The notes: generated by a model not told the origin, from the letters alone. DNA of 49,084 nt from Syntrophorhabdaceae bacterium (GCA_035541755.1 DATKMQ010000040.1:1-49084); one strand, 5' to 3'. Shown: positions 36,118-45,267, numbered from the stretch's first letter. Program-made: numbers and translations.

Positions 36118-36768
36118 CTACTTCTTGACCTTCTTGACTGCCTTTCTGATGACGACGTAACCCTTGGCCGGGCCCGGAACCGCGCCTTCGATGAGAAGGA
36201 GGTTCGTATCACCTCTCACATCGATCACTTTCAGGTTCTGTACCGTTATCCGGGCAGCGCCCATATGGCCGGGCATCTTCTTGCCCTTCATGGTCCTGCC
36301 GGGGGTCATGTTCTGGCCGATCGATCCGCCGTGTCGGAAATATTCATGTGCGCCGTGAGATGCCGGTGCGCCACCGAATCCATGGCGCTTCATAACGCCA
36401 GCGAATCCCTTGCCTTTTGACGTGCCAACCACGTCCACATAATCTCCGATCTCGAACATGTCTACCGAGTGTGTACTTCCTACTTCGCTTAACTCGAGGT
36501 CCGCTTCGGTTACCCTGAATTCCTTCAACACGGCGGTCGGTTTCATATTTGTCTTCTTGAAATGGCCGAGAAGCGGTTTATTGAGCCGCTGAGTCTTAAC
36601 TACTTCCTCAAAGCCGAGTTGAACCGCGTTATACCCTTCTTTAAGCACCGATTTCTTCTGAATGACTGTGCACGGACCTGCCTGTATTACCGTAACGGGT
36701 ATGATGTTCCCGTGTTCGTCAAAGATTTGTGACATGCCGAGCTTTTTGCCTATAAGTCCTAATCCCAT
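36118..36768 (-). CDS. rplC: 50S ribosomal protein L3, outside the S10 operon
   Basis: This 216-residue protein nucleates large-subunit assembly and reaches the peptidyl-transferase centre. GLIGKKLGMSQIFDEHGNII and GKGFAGVMKRHGFGGAPASH with GSIGQNMTPGRTMKGKKMPG are diagnostic. It looks intact. The start is the ATG at 36768 with GGAGGTG upstream. In most bacteria it sits between rpsJ and rplD; here it is followed by queD and folE2 and has its own promoter. Whether a second copy exists elsewhere cannot be seen. Confidence 0.96.
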   Translation of the reverse strand: MGLGLIGKKLGMSQIFDEHGNIIPVTVIQAGPCTVIQKKSVLKEGYNAVQLGFEEVVKTQRLNKPLLGHFKKTNMKPTAVLKEFRVTEADLELSEVGSTHSVDMFEIGDYVDVVGTSKGKGFAGVMKRHGFGGAPASHGAHEYFRHGGSIGQNMTPGRTMKGKKMPGHMGAARITVQNLKVIDVRGDTNLLLIEGAVPGPAKGYVVIRKAVKKVKK

Positions 36769-36794
36769 GATACACACCTCCGGAAAATTGTAAG

Positions 36795-36823
36795 ATAATA
36801 GTAGAAAAAGCCTGTAAAGTCAA
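36795..36823 (-). promoter_or_regulatory. rplC promoter
   Basis: Read on the minus strand, TTGACT (36823-36818) is followed after exactly 17 bases by TATTAT (36800-36795), a good sigma-70 promoter. Transcription would begin about 20 bases before the rplC ATG, leaving room only for the ribosome binding site GGAGGTG. It shows that rplC heads its own unit. Confidence 0.75.
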
Positions 36824-36897
36824 GATGGAAATCGATTTCTCACCCCGTTTAGCCCGTGACGAGCCGGATATATGGTGCGAAAATTGTGATAAATTGA

Positions 36898-36907
36898 ACG
36901 AATTCGT
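36898..36907. promoter_or_regulatory. palindrome between rplC and the HDOD gene
   Basis: ACGAATTCGT is a perfect ten-base palindrome in the AT-rich divergent region, about 63 bases before the HDOD start. It could be an operator, but a single short palindrome is weak evidence. Confidence 0.25.
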
Positions 36908-36969
36908 AAATTTTTCTTAAAAAATCCTTTATTTTTTTCTCAAATGTACGAAAATATGGGTATAGACGT

Positions 36970-37782
36970 ATGGCGACCAATCTATCAAGAGTGGAACTAG
37001 TGAACAGGGCGACCGATTTGAAGGTGATCCCTACCTTGAATGGCATCGTGGAAAAGGTCTTTCACGTGCTCGGCAACAACAATTCCTCATTCAACGACCT
37101 CTGCGACGTGGTCCAGTATGATCAGGCCATATCGTCGAAGATAATCAGTATTGCGAACTCAGCCTACTACAGCAGGGGGGTGGAGATCTTCAACCTGCAG
37201 AGGGCAATGCTGACCATCGGTTTTGAAGAGGTGAGGGGAATTGTCACCTGTCTCATGTTTATGGAGAATATTCTCAAGAAATTGAAACTCAAGGAACAGG
37301 ACCTCTTCACCCTGTGGAAACATGCCATCGAGGTTGCCTGCGGCGCGCGGACCCTTTCGGAAAGGATGATCCTGGAAGACGCACCCAAGGTATATACCGT
37401 ATCGCTTCTCCACGATCTCGGAAAGATCGTTTTCTATCTCAGCGCCCCAGACTACGGTGAAATCATGAAACAGACAAAACAGAACGGAAAAGACACCGTG
37501 GCCGTGGAAAAGGAGTACTTTGGCATCGATCATCAAGAATTAGGATATATGATAGCCGTTAAATGGAAGTTCCCGCACGATTTTGCCCATGTTATCCGGT
37601 ACCATCATACGTCAGAGGCCGGGGACAAATATACCACTCTTTTTCGGCTCGTGAATGCCGCAAACCGGTTCACCCACGGTACGCACAACCCGCAGAGCCC
37701 TGAAGGATTCATTTTGGAAAAGGAAAAGGACAATATCGGCAAAGAGGTAGATAAAATTATGGATTTTTTGCAATTAAGCTGA
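36970..37782 (+). CDS. HDOD-domain signalling protein
   Basis: This 270-residue protein is an HDOD domain over most of its length. LKVIPTLNGIVEKVFHVL, VVQYDQAISSKIISIANSAY and LQRAMLTIGFEEVRGIVTCL are typical. SLLHDLGKIVFY and the YHHTSEAGDKYTTLFRLVNA segment retain HD-like residues. HDOD proteins act in signalling without proven phosphodiesterase activity. The gene is one base ahead of a hybrid kinase, so the two almost certainly form one pathway. The upstream sequence lacks a clear ribosome binding site. Confidence 0.9.
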   Translation: MATNLSRVELVNRATDLKVIPTLNGIVEKVFHVLGNNNSSFNDLCDVVQYDQAISSKIISIANSAYYSRGVEIFNLQRAMLTIGFEEVRGIVTCLMFMENILKKLKLKEQDLFTLWKHAIEVACGARTLSERMILEDAPKVYTVSLLHDLGKIVFYLSAPDYGEIMKQTKQNGKDTVAVEKEYFGIDHQELGYMIAVKWKFPHDFAHVIRYHHTSEAGDKYTTLFRLVNAANRFTHGTHNPQSPEGFILEKEKDNIGKEVDKIMDFLQLS

Positions 37783-37783
37783 C

Positions 37784-39724
37784 ATGAAGAGAGAAGAATT
37801 ACAGTCCGAATCGATCAAACTGCAGTGGAACTTTTACGAAAGGGCCATCAACAACTACTCGATCATTATGCGGATCATGAGCAGCGTCGAAGACGACCTC
37901 CTCATAAGCTATATACCGAAAGTTTTTGTGGAAGAGTCGTTCTTTGATGTCTGTAAGATCATGATTGACGATAACGGCGTTATCCGCCAGGGTTTCTACA
38001 GCATCGACGACACGCTGGGCGACCTTGATTTTACCAGCATTTCTATGCTCAACAGCGGGGCCAGCGCCCCGTCCCTTATCGACGATGTATTCGGGTACGG
38101 TACCCTCTATGTTTATCCGTTGAAAAAAGATCTGAGCGTGATCGGTTATCTGGTTCTGGGCAAACGGTATTATATAGATCTTGAGGTGAGGCTGCTGCGA
38201 GAGCTCGAGATCGTCTGCGACATCTATAACAAATCCTTGCTCCTCAACACCAACGGACGGCGCCACGAGGTCCACTCGAAAGAGGCCTTTGAAAGGGTTT
38301 TAGAAGAGCTTCCCGATGCCTTTCTGCTCATCGATAAGAAGAACTTTATCTGTTACGCGAATAGAAAGGCCAAGGCCGAATTCGAGACCAAGAAGGGGAT
38401 GCTCATAGGTGAAAAGATTGAGCAGATCGTCCCCGGTATTACAGAGGAATTCACGAAAAAGACCGGGGTTCATTACGGGCAGGTCACGTACAAATATGGC
38501 GAGGCCTACAAGATATTCAAAATCGAAAGTTTCACCGTAAAAGAGACGGACCATAAGGGCGAGTGGCGAGGTCTCATGCTCAAAGACGTCGTGGGCAAAA
38601 GGATCAGCGAGGAAGAATACCTGGTCAAGCAGAAGATGGAGAGCATAGGCATGCTCGCCGGAGGTATTGCCCATGATTTCAATAACATGCTTACCGGCAT
38701 TCTGGGTTACGCATCGCTCATGAAGAAATTCTTGCAGGATAACTCCAAGCTCAACCGGTATGCGGAGGCCATAGAACATTCGGCGCAGAGGGCATCAAAA
38801 CTGACCCAGCATCTTCTCAATTTCTCACGGCGGCAGAAAAAGTCGACGGGAACGGTCAACCTCAATGCATTACTTGAAGATGTGCTCTTCCTCCTCAAAG
38901 AGAGTTTCAGGGAAATTACCATTGAGAAGGCCCTGGAGGAGACGCTGCCTTCGGTAAAGGGAGACGAGGCGGAGCTGCAGAATGTCTTTCTCAACCTCCT
39001 CATTAATGCCAAAGACGCCATGGACGGCAAAGGCCTGCTCCAGGTGGCTACGATGCTGAAGACGCACGTCGACGGTAAGCAATTCGTCACCGTTGAGATA
39101 ACAGACACGGGCAAAGGCATAGACGAAGATCTCAAGTCGAAGATCTTTGAACCGTATTTTTCCACTAAGGAAAACGGTTTCAACCTGGGTATGGGCCTCT
39201 ACCTTGTCGACCGAGTCATCAAGGACCATGGCGGGTTTATCGAGATCGAGAGCAAGAAAGAAAAAGGGACAAAATTCATTCTGTATATGCCCGTTCCCAC
39301 TGCCACTGTCACAAGAGAGATCGTCAAACAGGTGTCCTTCAAAAAGGAGATCCTTAAAGGGAAATCAATCCTTGTGGTCGATGACGAGGAGATGATCAGA
39401 GAGCTTGCAAAAGGCGTCCTCGCGGACACCGGCATTCGAATCTTCGAGGCGGTAAGCGGAGACCAGGCAATCAGTATCTTCAAGAAGCATCGGGACTATA
39501 TTGATGTGGTCTTTCTCGATGTTATCATGCCGGGGCTCAAGGGCGATGAAGTGCTCAAGAGACTTCGCGAAATCAGAAAGAATATCAAGGTCATCATTTC
39601 AAGCGGTTTCATGAGCGAAGACCAGCGAGATAAACTCAAAGGATTCACCATCGAAGCCTTTCTTGATAAGCCGTTTAAGGATGAGGACATCCTTGCATCG
39701 ATCATAGAAGTCCTTTCCAAATAG
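37784..39724 (+). CDS. PAS-containing hybrid sensor histidine kinase/response regulator
   Basis: This 646-residue protein has an N-terminal GAF-like sensor region (about 1-155), a PAS domain (about 165-275), a HisKA domain with phospho-acceptor H297 (GGIAHDFNN), and an ATPase domain with N408 box and DTGKGI (441-446). A C-terminal receiver (about 525-646) carries phospho-acceptor D579 (FLDVIMPG). No transmembrane segment is evident, so sensing is cytoplasmic. It is translated directly after the HDOD gene. Confidence 0.93.
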   Translation: MKREELQSESIKLQWNFYERAINNYSIIMRIMSSVEDDLLISYIPKVFVEESFFDVCKIMIDDNGVIRQGFYSIDDTLGDLDFTSISMLNSGASAPSLIDDVFGYGTLYVYPLKKDLSVIGYLVLGKRYYIDLEVRLLRELEIVCDIYNKSLLLNTNGRRHEVHSKEAFERVLEELPDAFLLIDKKNFICYANRKAKAEFETKKGMLIGEKIEQIVPGITEEFTKKTGVHYGQVTYKYGEAYKIFKIESFTVKETDHKGEWRGLMLKDVVGKRISEEEYLVKQKMESIGMLAGGIAHDFNNMLTGILGYASLMKKFLQDNSKLNRYAEAIEHSAQRASKLTQHLLNFSRRQKKSTGTVNLNALLEDVLFLLKESFREITIEKALEETLPSVKGDEAELQNVFLNLLINAKDAMDGKGLLQVATMLKTHVDGKQFVTVEITDTGKGIDEDLKSKIFEPYFSTKENGFNLGMGLYLVDRVIKDHGGFIEIESKKEKGTKFILYMPVPTATVTREIVKQVSFKKEILKGKSILVVDDEEMIRELAKGVLADTGIRIFEAVSGDQAISIFKKHRDYIDVVFLDVIMPGLKGDEVLKRLREIRKNIKVIISSGFMSEDQRDKLKGFTIEAFLDKPFKDEDILASIIEVLSK

Positions 39725-39840
39725 GGCCAAGCCGGGTCCGATCATCTGCGCGAATCCATCGCTTCACCGCTCCAAAACCTGATGAGCACTGAAGAAGTGC
39801 TACGCAAAAGGGGGCCTTCTACAAATTTTGTAGGTATCCC

Positions 39841-39939
39841 GAACGCCACATGTTCCGTCTCAAGACATGTTTGAGAGGCGTAAGCTACGCGTTCTGACTC
39901 AAGAATCCTTCATGGTCATGTCCAGGCATTGAGTCCTGG
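39841..39939. other. folded intergenic stretch after the hybrid kinase
   Basis: The 388-base gap 39725-40112 has no convincing gene. GAACGC (39841-39846) can pair with GCGTTC (39889-39894). GCGTA-AGC-TACGC (39878-39890) and CCAGG/CCTGG (39922-39926 with 39935-39939) form other hairpins. ACATGT occurs twice inside. No U-run follows, so these are not plain terminators. The rest of the gap shows nothing I can name. Confidence 0.35.
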
Positions 39940-40112
39940 TAACTATTTGTATTCATTATATATCATCGACTATTATGGAAACGACGTCCCCTTGGCTCGG
40001 GGCGGTTCGCGGCCGCGGCGAGGGTCTTTCAGGGCAGGCTGAAATCCATGCGGCATACTTATTGCTCTACTAGATATTCATGGCAGCTGACACGATAAGG
40101 AGGGAACCTAAA

Positions 40113-40340
40113 ATGATAGACTTCATTCTTGAATGTAAATGTGCTTTTTGCGGTACGCCCTATCCGGTAAAATTGAGAAAAATGTGGCTCAATCTCCATG
40201 ACGCCTGTCCTGTCTGCGGATTCGAAAATCAATTGTCTGAAGAGAAGGCGATTATGGCCTATAAGTATCTGGAAGACCTTGAATACGAACAGATCGTGAT
40301 GCAGCAGGAAGAACCTGTTCGTTCTGTATGGATGCAATAG
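40113..40340 (+). CDS. small zinc-ribbon protein
   Basis: This 75-residue protein has two CxxC knuckles, CKCAFCGTPYPVKL (with CAFC) and CPVCGFENQL, spaced like a zinc ribbon at about residues 8-38. An acidic helical tail follows. The ATG at 40113 has AAGGAGGG eight bases upstream, a strong ribosome binding site, which decides the start against an earlier ATG at 40080. I do not recognise the family. It stands alone between two kinases on opposite strands. Confidence 0.75.
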   Translation: MIDFILECKCAFCGTPYPVKLRKMWLNLHDACPVCGFENQLSEEKAIMAYKYLEDLEYEQIVMQQEEPVRSVWMQ

Positions 40341-40542
40341 CAGTGAGACCCCGCTATTCATTTTCTTGAAGAAGCTCTAACCGACTCGCCGCTAACCTCC
40401 ATAGCCATCCCGTGCTGCAATATATCGTCGATTGACAATCGCCAGGGGGAAGCCAGAGGTAGACCGATGACTACGAATCAGCGTATCAATTCGTTACCTT
40501 ACCCCACAACCAGGCATTGGTAGGTTCTTAAAAAATCATGGT

Positions 40543-43302
40543 TTACGGCAAGAAATCCTTGCGGGTCGCTTTCTCAGGGTCCGGGTCATTGTCGAGCACC
40601 TCTCTTACCTTCTGCAGGAGAGTGATCGGCATGATGGGCTTCTGGAGAAAGTTGAACTCTTTGTGTTGAACCCCTTTGTCGAGAACAACGTCCCTCGTGT
40701 GTCCACTTGTGAAGATCACCTTGATCCCGGGTCTGATCATACATATTTCATTATAGGCTTCCCGCCCATTTTTTTTCGGCATGACCGAGTCAAGGATGAG
40801 AAGGTGAACCGCATCGGATTTCTTGAATTGTTCAACTGCATCCTGACCATCAACCGCTTTAATTGTCGTATATCCGCATTGAGTGAGTATTTTGCTTGTA
40901 AGCTCTCTGACCGCTTCATTATCCTCTCCGATGAGAATGGTTTCCCGGCCTCCTTTGATTGGCGCTGGTCCGGATGTTTCTTCCTTTGAAGTTTCTTCTG
41001 CCAGAGGAAGGTGAATATGAAATGTCGTTCCCATGTTCGGTTCACTGTACACGGTAATATACCCGTGATGCTGCTTTACGATTCCGTAAACCGTCGATAA
41101 CCCGAAACCTGTTCCTTTTCCTTCTTCCTTGGTGGTGAAGAAGGGGTCGAAGACCCTTTCCCTGGTAACCTCATCCATACCCGCACCCGTATCTGATATG
41201 TAGAGAAGGGCGTATCGCCCGGGTTTGCCGTAACCGTGAAAATGTTGAAACTTATCGTCCAAATCAACCACTTTTGTCTCTATGGTAAAAGTGCCCCCCT
41301 GCGGCATGGCGTCTCTCGCATTCGTAGCAAGGTTGAAGAGAATCCGGTCAATCTGGGTTGCATCCGCCATAACGATGATGTCCTGAGCGGCAAGGCGTGT
41401 CTCCATAATGATATCCTCAGTGAGGAGGCGGTTAAGGAGCTTTCCCGTCCTCCTGATGATCTTGTGCAGACTCACCTGTTTAAGAGAGATGCGCTGTTGT
41501 CTGCTGAAGGCGAGAAGGTTGTGTACAAGGTCGGCCGCTTTTTGCGAGGCAGCGAGCATCTGATCCACATATTCCCGTGACGTTCCACCCTTGACGTGCA
41601 TTTGCAGGAGAGTAGCGTATCCCACGAGGGCTGTGAGAATATTGTTGAAGTCATGGGCGATACCCCCGGCTAAGGTGCCGATGGCTTCCATTTTCTGTGC
41701 CTGATATAATTGGGCCTCAAGGCGTGCTTTTTCCCGCTCGGCCCGTTTCAGGTCTGTTATATCGACGAGCGATGCCACACTCTTGTCAGTGCCCGGGATC
41801 ATATCGACCACAAAATACATATCCCGCACTTCTCCGGTTCGTGTCACGAACTGAAATCCATATTGTCTCGGGACGGCATCAGGGTTCTTGCGGCGCAAAT
41901 AATGCGAGGCGAGCATCCTTCCTTGATCCTCTTGCGATACAAATTCGGTCCAGCTCTTCTTGTTTTCAATTTCCTCCTTCGAATAACCGGAAAGGCGTTG
42001 ACACTCGCTGTTGCAAAGGCTGATTGTCGTATCATTCTCGACGATTATCGTCGCCGCTCCGGTGTTTTCAAATAGCGCCCTGTAGTGCCTCTCCGATTCG
42101 GATATTCGTATTTCTGCCCGCTTCCGGTCGGTGATGTCCTGGTTTACCCCGTATCTCTTGACGACTCGGCCTGAATGGTCTTTGACGATACGTCCCCGAA
42201 CGACGATATGTCGTACGTTACCATCGCGCCGAATAATACGGTGCTCAAGATCGGGAGGGGACTCGGCGGCATATCTCGCGAGATTCTGCTGCACGGTTTG
42301 AGAATGACGCAGCCTGTCATCAGGATGCACAAACCGTTCTGCGTATTCCTGCCGTGTCATCCGGTACCCGCCTTCCCGTTGGACGGTCGTGCCGTAAAAG
42401 GCGTAGAAGGCATCGTTGAATATCAACACATCCTCGATCGGATCAAGCTCCCAGTAAACGATATTGGCAAGGTCCATGCCCTGAGATAAATGAAGTTCGC
42501 TCGTGCGCAGGGCCTCTTCCATCTGTTTTCGTTCCGTGATATCACGCGCTATGCCCATGATCTCTGTTGGATCGCCGTTGGCGTTACGGAGAAACGATGC
42601 CTTGACCTCGGCCCATATGGTTGAGCCGTCTTTGCATAACATTTCCAGTTCCAGGACTGTTGTCCGGCTGGGGTCGGCTGTCCCGGTCTTTTCAAGCTCC
42701 AATTCTTCTCTGATGGCCCTTTTCACCGATTCCAGACTATGAGCTGTCATGGATTGGCCGACAGGCTGACCGATAAGCTCTTCGGGGGAAAACCCCCTTA
42801 CTTGCTTTATAGAGGGGCTGACGTATTTGTATTTTAGGTCCAGGCTGTGAACGTAGATCACATCGGTAGCATTGTCGGCAAGCAGACGGTATCTATTCTC
42901 GCTTTCTTTCAAAGCCGCCTCGGCGCGTTTATGTCCCGTAATATCGCGGGAAACACCGATCACATATTGTTTTCCGGCAGCATCAGTGTAAAGGGTTTTC
43001 GTTGTTTCGATTGTGAGGACATTGCCATGCGGATCGGTTATTGGTTCTTCACTGATGTCTTGCTTCCCGGTCTCGAACACGCGCCCGACACGTGTCCTGA
43101 AAATATTAGCTTGCTCTTTTAGGAAAAGATCATACGGGGTTCTTCCCAGCCATCGTTCTAGAGGTATTCCAGACTGTTCGCAAAGCGCCTTGTTGACGAA
43201 AATATATCTGTATTGTCCATCGACCACGAAGACCGCATCTCCAAGATGGTCGAGAATCCATTTGCAATATTCAAAGGATTCGGTGAGACTATCTGTGTTC
43301 AT
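40543..43302 (-). CDS. multi-PAS hybrid sensor histidine kinase/response regulator
   Basis: This 919-residue protein has four PAS domains (about 10-125, 135-255, 270-392 and 400-518), the later ones with PAC ends such as IARDITERK and VNQDITDRK. A HisKA domain has H550 (GGIAHDFNN), an ATPase domain contains NLATNARDAMPQGG and DTGAGMD, and a receiver domain (about 787-905) has D838 (LILDSVMP). No transmembrane segment is seen. Its Shine-Dalgarno AAGGAGG lies in an AGGAG-CTCCT palindrome (43311-43321). No partner gene is adjacent. Confidence 0.93.
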   Translation of the reverse strand: MNTDSLTESFEYCKWILDHLGDAVFVVDGQYRYIFVNKALCEQSGIPLERWLGRTPYDLFLKEQANIFRTRVGRVFETGKQDISEEPITDPHGNVLTIETTKTLYTDAAGKQYVIGVSRDITGHKRAEAALKESENRYRLLADNATDVIYVHSLDLKYKYVSPSIKQVRGFSPEELIGQPVGQSMTAHSLESVKRAIREELELEKTGTADPSRTTVLELEMLCKDGSTIWAEVKASFLRNANGDPTEIMGIARDITERKQMEEALRTSELHLSQGMDLANIVYWELDPIEDVLIFNDAFYAFYGTTVQREGGYRMTRQEYAERFVHPDDRLRHSQTVQQNLARYAAESPPDLEHRIIRRDGNVRHIVVRGRIVKDHSGRVVKRYGVNQDITDRKRAEIRISESERHYRALFENTGAATIIVENDTTISLCNSECQRLSGYSKEEIENKKSWTEFVSQEDQGRMLASHYLRRKNPDAVPRQYGFQFVTRTGEVRDMYFVVDMIPGTDKSVASLVDITDLKRAEREKARLEAQLYQAQKMEAIGTLAGGIAHDFNNILTALVGYATLLQMHVKGGTSREYVDQMLAASQKAADLVHNLLAFSRQQRISLKQVSLHKIIRRTGKLLNRLLTEDIIMETRLAAQDIIVMADATQIDRILFNLATNARDAMPQGGTFTIETKVVDLDDKFQHFHGYGKPGRYALLYISDTGAGMDEVTRERVFDPFFTTKEEGKGTGFGLSTVYGIVKQHHGYITVYSEPNMGTTFHIHLPLAEETSKEETSGPAPIKGGRETILIGEDNEAVRELTSKILTQCGYTTIKAVDGQDAVEQFKKSDAVHLLILDSVMPKKNGREAYNEICMIRPGIKVIFTSGHTRDVVLDKGVQHKEFNFLQKPIMPITLLQKVREVLDNDPDPEKATRKDFLP

Positions 43303-43472
43303 AGTGCTTTAGGAGCCTCCTTGGATTTGTGCACCGGGGTCGTCAGAATCCGTGGCGCGGGATGAAGCCGACATCCGACCTTATTTTTCCGATTGTTGCA
43401 TATCATAAACCCAACCATTGCAACATTAATATTATCGTCATAGGCATGCAATTAACTAAGGAGAGAAATCCG

Positions 43473-43595
43473 ATGAGACAGCTCGACGAAACGGAGCAAA
43501 GCCATAGGCAGCGGAGAGATTATATTCCAGAGGTAAGACTACTGAAACGTAGAACAATTGCAAAAAACAGTCAAAATCAGGATTGCGGGCAATAA
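43473..43595 (+). CDS. possible 40-residue protein
   Basis: An ATG at 43473 has AAGGAGAG eight bases upstream and opens a 40-codon frame, MRQLDETEQSHRQRRDYIPE continuing to a basic end. It has no family resemblance I know. The rest of the 471-base gap 43303-43773 holds one copy of a direct repeat (43594-43635) and no other visible gene. The ribosome binding site is the only support. Confidence 0.3.
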   Translation: MRQLDETEQSHRQRRDYIPEVRLLKRRTIAKNSQNQDCGQ

Positions 43596-43635
43596 CAAAG
43601 CCCCCATGTTCGTCCGCTCGCAAAGACTCGTCTAT
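43594..43635. repeat. imperfect direct repeat, left of the MFS gene
   Basis: This 42-base stretch, AACAAAGC followed by CATGTTCGTCCGCTCG and CAAAGACTCGTCTAT, returns at 45228-45267 with four substitutions and a two-base gap. Both copies have the same orientation and bracket the MFS transporter gene. The origin is unknown. Confidence 0.75.
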
Positions 43636-43773
43636 GACACCCTCCGGCAGGATCGATGGGAACTGCTACTCTGCGGGAGAGACCATTCACTCATCGCTGG
43701 CAATCCAGGGCGAACTGTGATAGCCTAAGCCGGTAATACTGATCCTTAGGATGCGATAGCTTCAAGCTCAACC

Positions 43774-45009
43774 ATGCTGCGAAACGATCCCAGTCACCCC
43801 TCTGCCGTGGCCATCCACCGTGACAACACACAATTGATCCTTTTTCTCAGCGCGCGCGTATCGAGCGTCATGGCCTATCAGATGTTGTCGGTTGCTGTTG
43901 GCTGGCACATATACGCCCTTACGGGCAGTCCGTTTTATCTCGGACTTGTGGGGCTTGCGCAGTTCTTTCCCTTGTTCCTTCTCGCCCTTATCGTCGGCCA
44001 TGTGGCCGACCGGTATGAGCGCCGGACTGTCGGCCGCCTGTGCCAATTATTCGAAAGCGCGGGGGTTGCGGTTCTCGCGGCGGGAAATCTTGCGGGCTGG
44101 CTTAACGCTCACCTTATCCTCGGGATTGTGCTGCTCATTGGGGGAGCCAGAGCCTTCGAGGCTCCCACCATGCAAGCGTTTCTGCCAAACCTGGTGTCGA
44201 GAGACCGCTTTCCTAAAGCTGTGGCCTGGGCGACTTCCTCCTCCCAGACCGCCGTCATCGTCGGACCCGCTCTTGGGGGCTTCCTCTATGCTGCAAATCC
44301 GTCCGTTGCCTATCTTGCAATCGTAGTTCTGTTCGCGGGTGCGAGTCTCGTTACTTCTCGCATTAAGGGGGGACGGGTGAAGAAGGAATCGAGCACAGCC
44401 GATCTCAGGTCGGTTTTTGCAGGGATCACTTTCATTCGGGCCAATCCGGCGATCCTGGGGGCAATATCTCTCGATCTCTTCGCGGTTCTCCTTGGGGGTG
44501 CAACCGCCCTCTTGCCTGTGTACGCCCGAGACATTCTGTGCGTGGGTCCCTGGGGCCTCGGCTTGCTGCGGTCAGCGCCGGCAGTCGGTGCACTGGCTAT
44601 GTCGATCAGCCTTGCGCGTCACCCCCTTCAGTCCCGGATCGGCCGCACCATGTTCCTGGCTGTCATCGTTTTTGGAATGGCGACAATCCTCTTCGCGCTA
44701 TCCACATCACTCATAGTTTCCCTTATAAGCCTGGTCATTCTTGGAGCCGCAGATGTAACCAGTGTCGTTATCCGACAGTTTCTCGTCCAGATTAGAACGC
44801 CGGACAACATGCGGGGTAGGGTTGCGGCAGTCAACTCGGTGTTTATCGGTACCTCCAACCAACTGGGTGAATTCGAGTCCGGACTGACCGCGGCCTGGTT
44901 CGGAGTGGTACCCGCCGTGCTGATCGGAGGAATAGGCAGCATCATCATCGCCCTGGGGTGGATGCGCCTGTTCCCTGAGCTACTTCACGTCGATAAGGCC
45001 CAAGATTGA
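43774..45009 (+). CDS. MFS transporter (MFS_3, EntS-like exporter)
   Basis: This 411-residue integral membrane protein has about 11-12 predicted hydrophobic helices. The cytoplasmic loop GHVADRYERRTVGRLCQL is the MFS motif A. QTAVIVGPALGGFLYA and TPDNMRGRVAAVNSVFIGTS are typical of the EntS-like MFS_3 family, which includes siderophore and drug exporters. Substrate is unknown. The ATG has a weak ribosome binding site. It stands alone between direct repeats. Confidence 0.88.
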   Translation: MLRNDPSHPSAVAIHRDNTQLILFLSARVSSVMAYQMLSVAVGWHIYALTGSPFYLGLVGLAQFFPLFLLALIVGHVADRYERRTVGRLCQLFESAGVAVLAAGNLAGWLNAHLILGIVLLIGGARAFEAPTMQAFLPNLVSRDRFPKAVAWATSSSQTAVIVGPALGGFLYAANPSVAYLAIVVLFAGASLVTSRIKGGRVKKESSTADLRSVFAGITFIRANPAILGAISLDLFAVLLGGATALLPVYARDILCVGPWGLGLLRSAPAVGALAMSISLARHPLQSRIGRTMFLAVIVFGMATILFALSTSLIVSLISLVILGAADVTSVVIRQFLVQIRTPDNMRGRVAAVNSVFIGTSNQLGEFESGLTAAWFGVVPAVLIGGIGSIIIALGWMRLFPELLHVDKAQD

Positions 45010-45078
45010 ATGTGGATCGGCTTGCTCCTTGTCGTCTGGAGATTCCTCTCGGGCATCACGTGGTCCAGTGAAATAGGA

Positions 45079-45090
45079 CCGGCATGCCGG
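45079..45090. repeat. 12-base palindrome after the MFS gene
   Basis: CCGGCATGCCGG is a perfect palindrome within the 319-base gap 45010-45328. No U-run follows, so it is not a complete intrinsic terminator. Otherwise the gap holds the right-hand copy of the direct repeat and nothing I recognise. Confidence 0.4.
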
Positions 45091-45227
45091 CACCATCTTT
45101 TGCTGACGGATGAGGGATCAGTGCAGCCTGCGCCACAGATTATACTAAAGAACAAACGTATAAGTCGGCAGTGAACACGGCTAATATCCAACGAACCGGT
45201 AAGACGCAGTTACAGTCAACCGTGCCT

Positions 45228-45267
45228 AACAAAGCTCATGTCCGTCCGCTCGGAAAGATTCGTCTAT
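45228..45267. repeat. imperfect direct repeat, right of the MFS gene
   Basis: This 40-base copy, AACAAAGCTCATGTCCGTCC then GCTCGGAAAGATTCGTCTAT, matches 43594-43635 at about 36 of 42 aligned positions. It is not an inverted repeat and no transposase lies between the copies. Confidence 0.75.

Noticed and set aside
43329-43472. Longer N-terminal extension of the possible 40-residue protein
   Set aside because: The ATG at 43329 has no ribosome binding site; the later ATG at 43473 does.
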